Positions 6,209 through 6,707 of a DNA stretch of 6,707 nucleotides are shown here, in pieces (the first letter of the stretch is position 1; each line of letters begins with the position of its first letter). The notes beneath the pieces were generated by a model. The model was given only the letters and a program-made list of their open reading frames with translations, made no database searches and had not been told where the DNA came from. Origin of the DNA: an uncultured Coriobacteriales bacterium (GTDB lineage Bacteria > Actinomycetota > Coriobacteriia > Coriobacteriales > UMGS124); assembly GCA_934662525.1 (NCBI GenBank), contig CAKUKJ010000136.1, positions 1 through 6,707 on the forward strand, written 5' to 3'. The translations under genes and the position numbers were made by a program.

Positions 6209-6680
6209 GCAGGGCGTCCTGATCAGCCGGAAGATTGTTGCAGTCCATCAACTCGATAAGGCGGTCTATATCCACCGCATAGTTCGGCTTTCCATGCAGT
6301 TCGTACCTTTTGAGATATTCCTGGCATGAACGAATTATCTCGGGCGCATTCTCATCAACTATCGCTTGGATAGTCTCATAGTAGGGGTTGCCCTCGGTGC
6401 GGAAGCGTTGCCAATACCGTTTCTCAACAGGAAACATCTTTATATAGTGGATGCCATGCCTGTGTTTAGGTTTTGTCGTAGGCCGCGGAGGCAGTGCGAA
6501 ATACTGGTCTTTCGGGACGTTGGGAGCAATGTTAGAACGAAAGGGAACGGCAAAATCCCTCTTGACGCCTCAAAAAAGCAAAGAGACAACGATCAGACAC
6601 GGTCTGCCCTGCTTCTGCATGAACTCGCGATCGCCGCAGGCAAATTTCAGATAGTCATCTGATATGGAAACTATCTTCAC
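6177..6680 (-). pseudogene. type III toxin (ToxN/AbiQ/TenpN-like endoribonuclease), interrupted by an in-frame TGA
   Basis: Reading leftwards from a GTG at 6680-6678, one frame of 167 codons runs to a TGA at 6179-6177, broken only by a TGA at codon 37 (6572-6570). The GTG is preceded 7 bases away by AGAGGG (6693-6688), and an in-frame stop just upstream fixes it as the start. The conceptual protein opens MKIVSISDDYLKF and has RPCLIVV (26-32), then after the stop DFAVPFRSNI (42-51), HGIHYIKMFPV (75-85) and a helical C-terminal half. The (M)K-x-x-x-IS-D-x-Y opening, the RP-x-x-x-V-V strand, the F-A-V-P-x-RSNI strand, and the length (ToxN is about 165-180) match ToxN-type toxins as I recall them; TenpN is the closest in feel. 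In such systems an upstream tandem-repeat RNA neutralises the nuclease; that region would lie right of 6707. The 86-residue tail from the ATG at 6437 has no ribosome-binding site. Codon 37 could be a CGA-to-TGA (C-to-T) mutation. The broken-gene call is firm; the family call is moderate. Confidence 0.55.
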
Positions 6681-6687
6681 CCTGCAG

Positions 6688-6693
6688 CCCTCT
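6688..6693 (-). promoter_or_regulatory. ribosome-binding site of the toxin-like pseudogene
   Basis: AGAGGG on the minus strand lies 7 bases before the GTG at 6680-6678. It decides the start, because no in-frame ATG exists upstream: an in-frame TGA sits at 6695-6693 and the ATG at 6696 is out of frame. Its survival suggests the inactivation is recent. Confidence 0.55.
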
Positions 6694-6707
6694 CATCGAA
6701 ATGGGGC

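Noticed and set aside
6570..6572. The TGA as a selenocysteine codon or programmed recoding site
   Set aside because: The position falls in a strand-to-turn region with no expected catalytic role, no SECIS-like hairpin was evident downstream, and a simple nonsense mutation explains it better.
6366..6662. 98- and 67-residue plus-strand frames at the right end
   Set aside because: They are antisense to the toxin-like frame, have no good ribosome-binding sites and show no motif; the minus-strand frame is coherent on both sides of its single stop.
1..6707. CRISPR array or long tandem repeats
   Set aside because: No regularly spaced repeats were seen anywhere in the window.

Overview
The window is a high-GC chromosomal segment. 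Two 60-base rows I counted inside the large gene (1021-1080 and 4021-4080) are about 77% and 70% G+C. It probably comes from a strictly anaerobic bacterium. The combination of high GC, a CCA-encoding tRNA, a TTG start with good ribosome-binding sites and a giant 2-hydroxyacyl-CoA dehydratase/activase-type protein suggests an anaerobic actinobacterium of the class Coriobacteriia (Eggerthella/Slackia/Olsenella-like). That placement is inference; no marker gene proves it.

Layout. Positions 49-125 hold a complete tRNA-Arg(ACG), followed by a near-perfect intrinsic terminator (137-166). The stretch 167-367 carries no gene. It contains a second, weaker terminator-like hairpin (271-298) and a perfect 19-bp palindrome (323-341), with an 8-bp direct repeat of one arm 22 bp downstream. 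These probably form the control region of the next gene. Positions 368-6208 form a tight three-gene plus-strand operon: (1) a 1468-residue fused protein, (2) a TraX-family membrane protein that starts 5 bases after the first gene's stop, and (3) trmL, which begins 20 bases after the TraX stop.

The fused protein has two ASKHA/BcrA-BadF-type activator ATPase domains, a four-cysteine linker, and two tandem HgdB/DUF2229-like cysteine-containing modules. I read it as a single-chain ATP-driven low-potential reductase. Both normally dimeric parts, the activator homodimer and the dehydratase-like heterodimer, appear fused head to tail. TrmL carries an insertion of about 42 residues compared with the E. 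coli enzyme.

The right end (6177-6680, minus strand) is visibly poorer in GC: 38% and 43% in the rows 6421-6480 and 6301-6360. It encodes a 167-codon reading frame resembling type III toxin-antitoxin endoribonucleases (ToxN/AbiQ/TenpN-like). The frame is broken by a single in-frame TGA at codon 37 and overlaps the 3' end of trmL tail to tail. It looks like an acquired and inactivated accessory gene. Its presumed RNA antitoxin would lie beyond the right edge.
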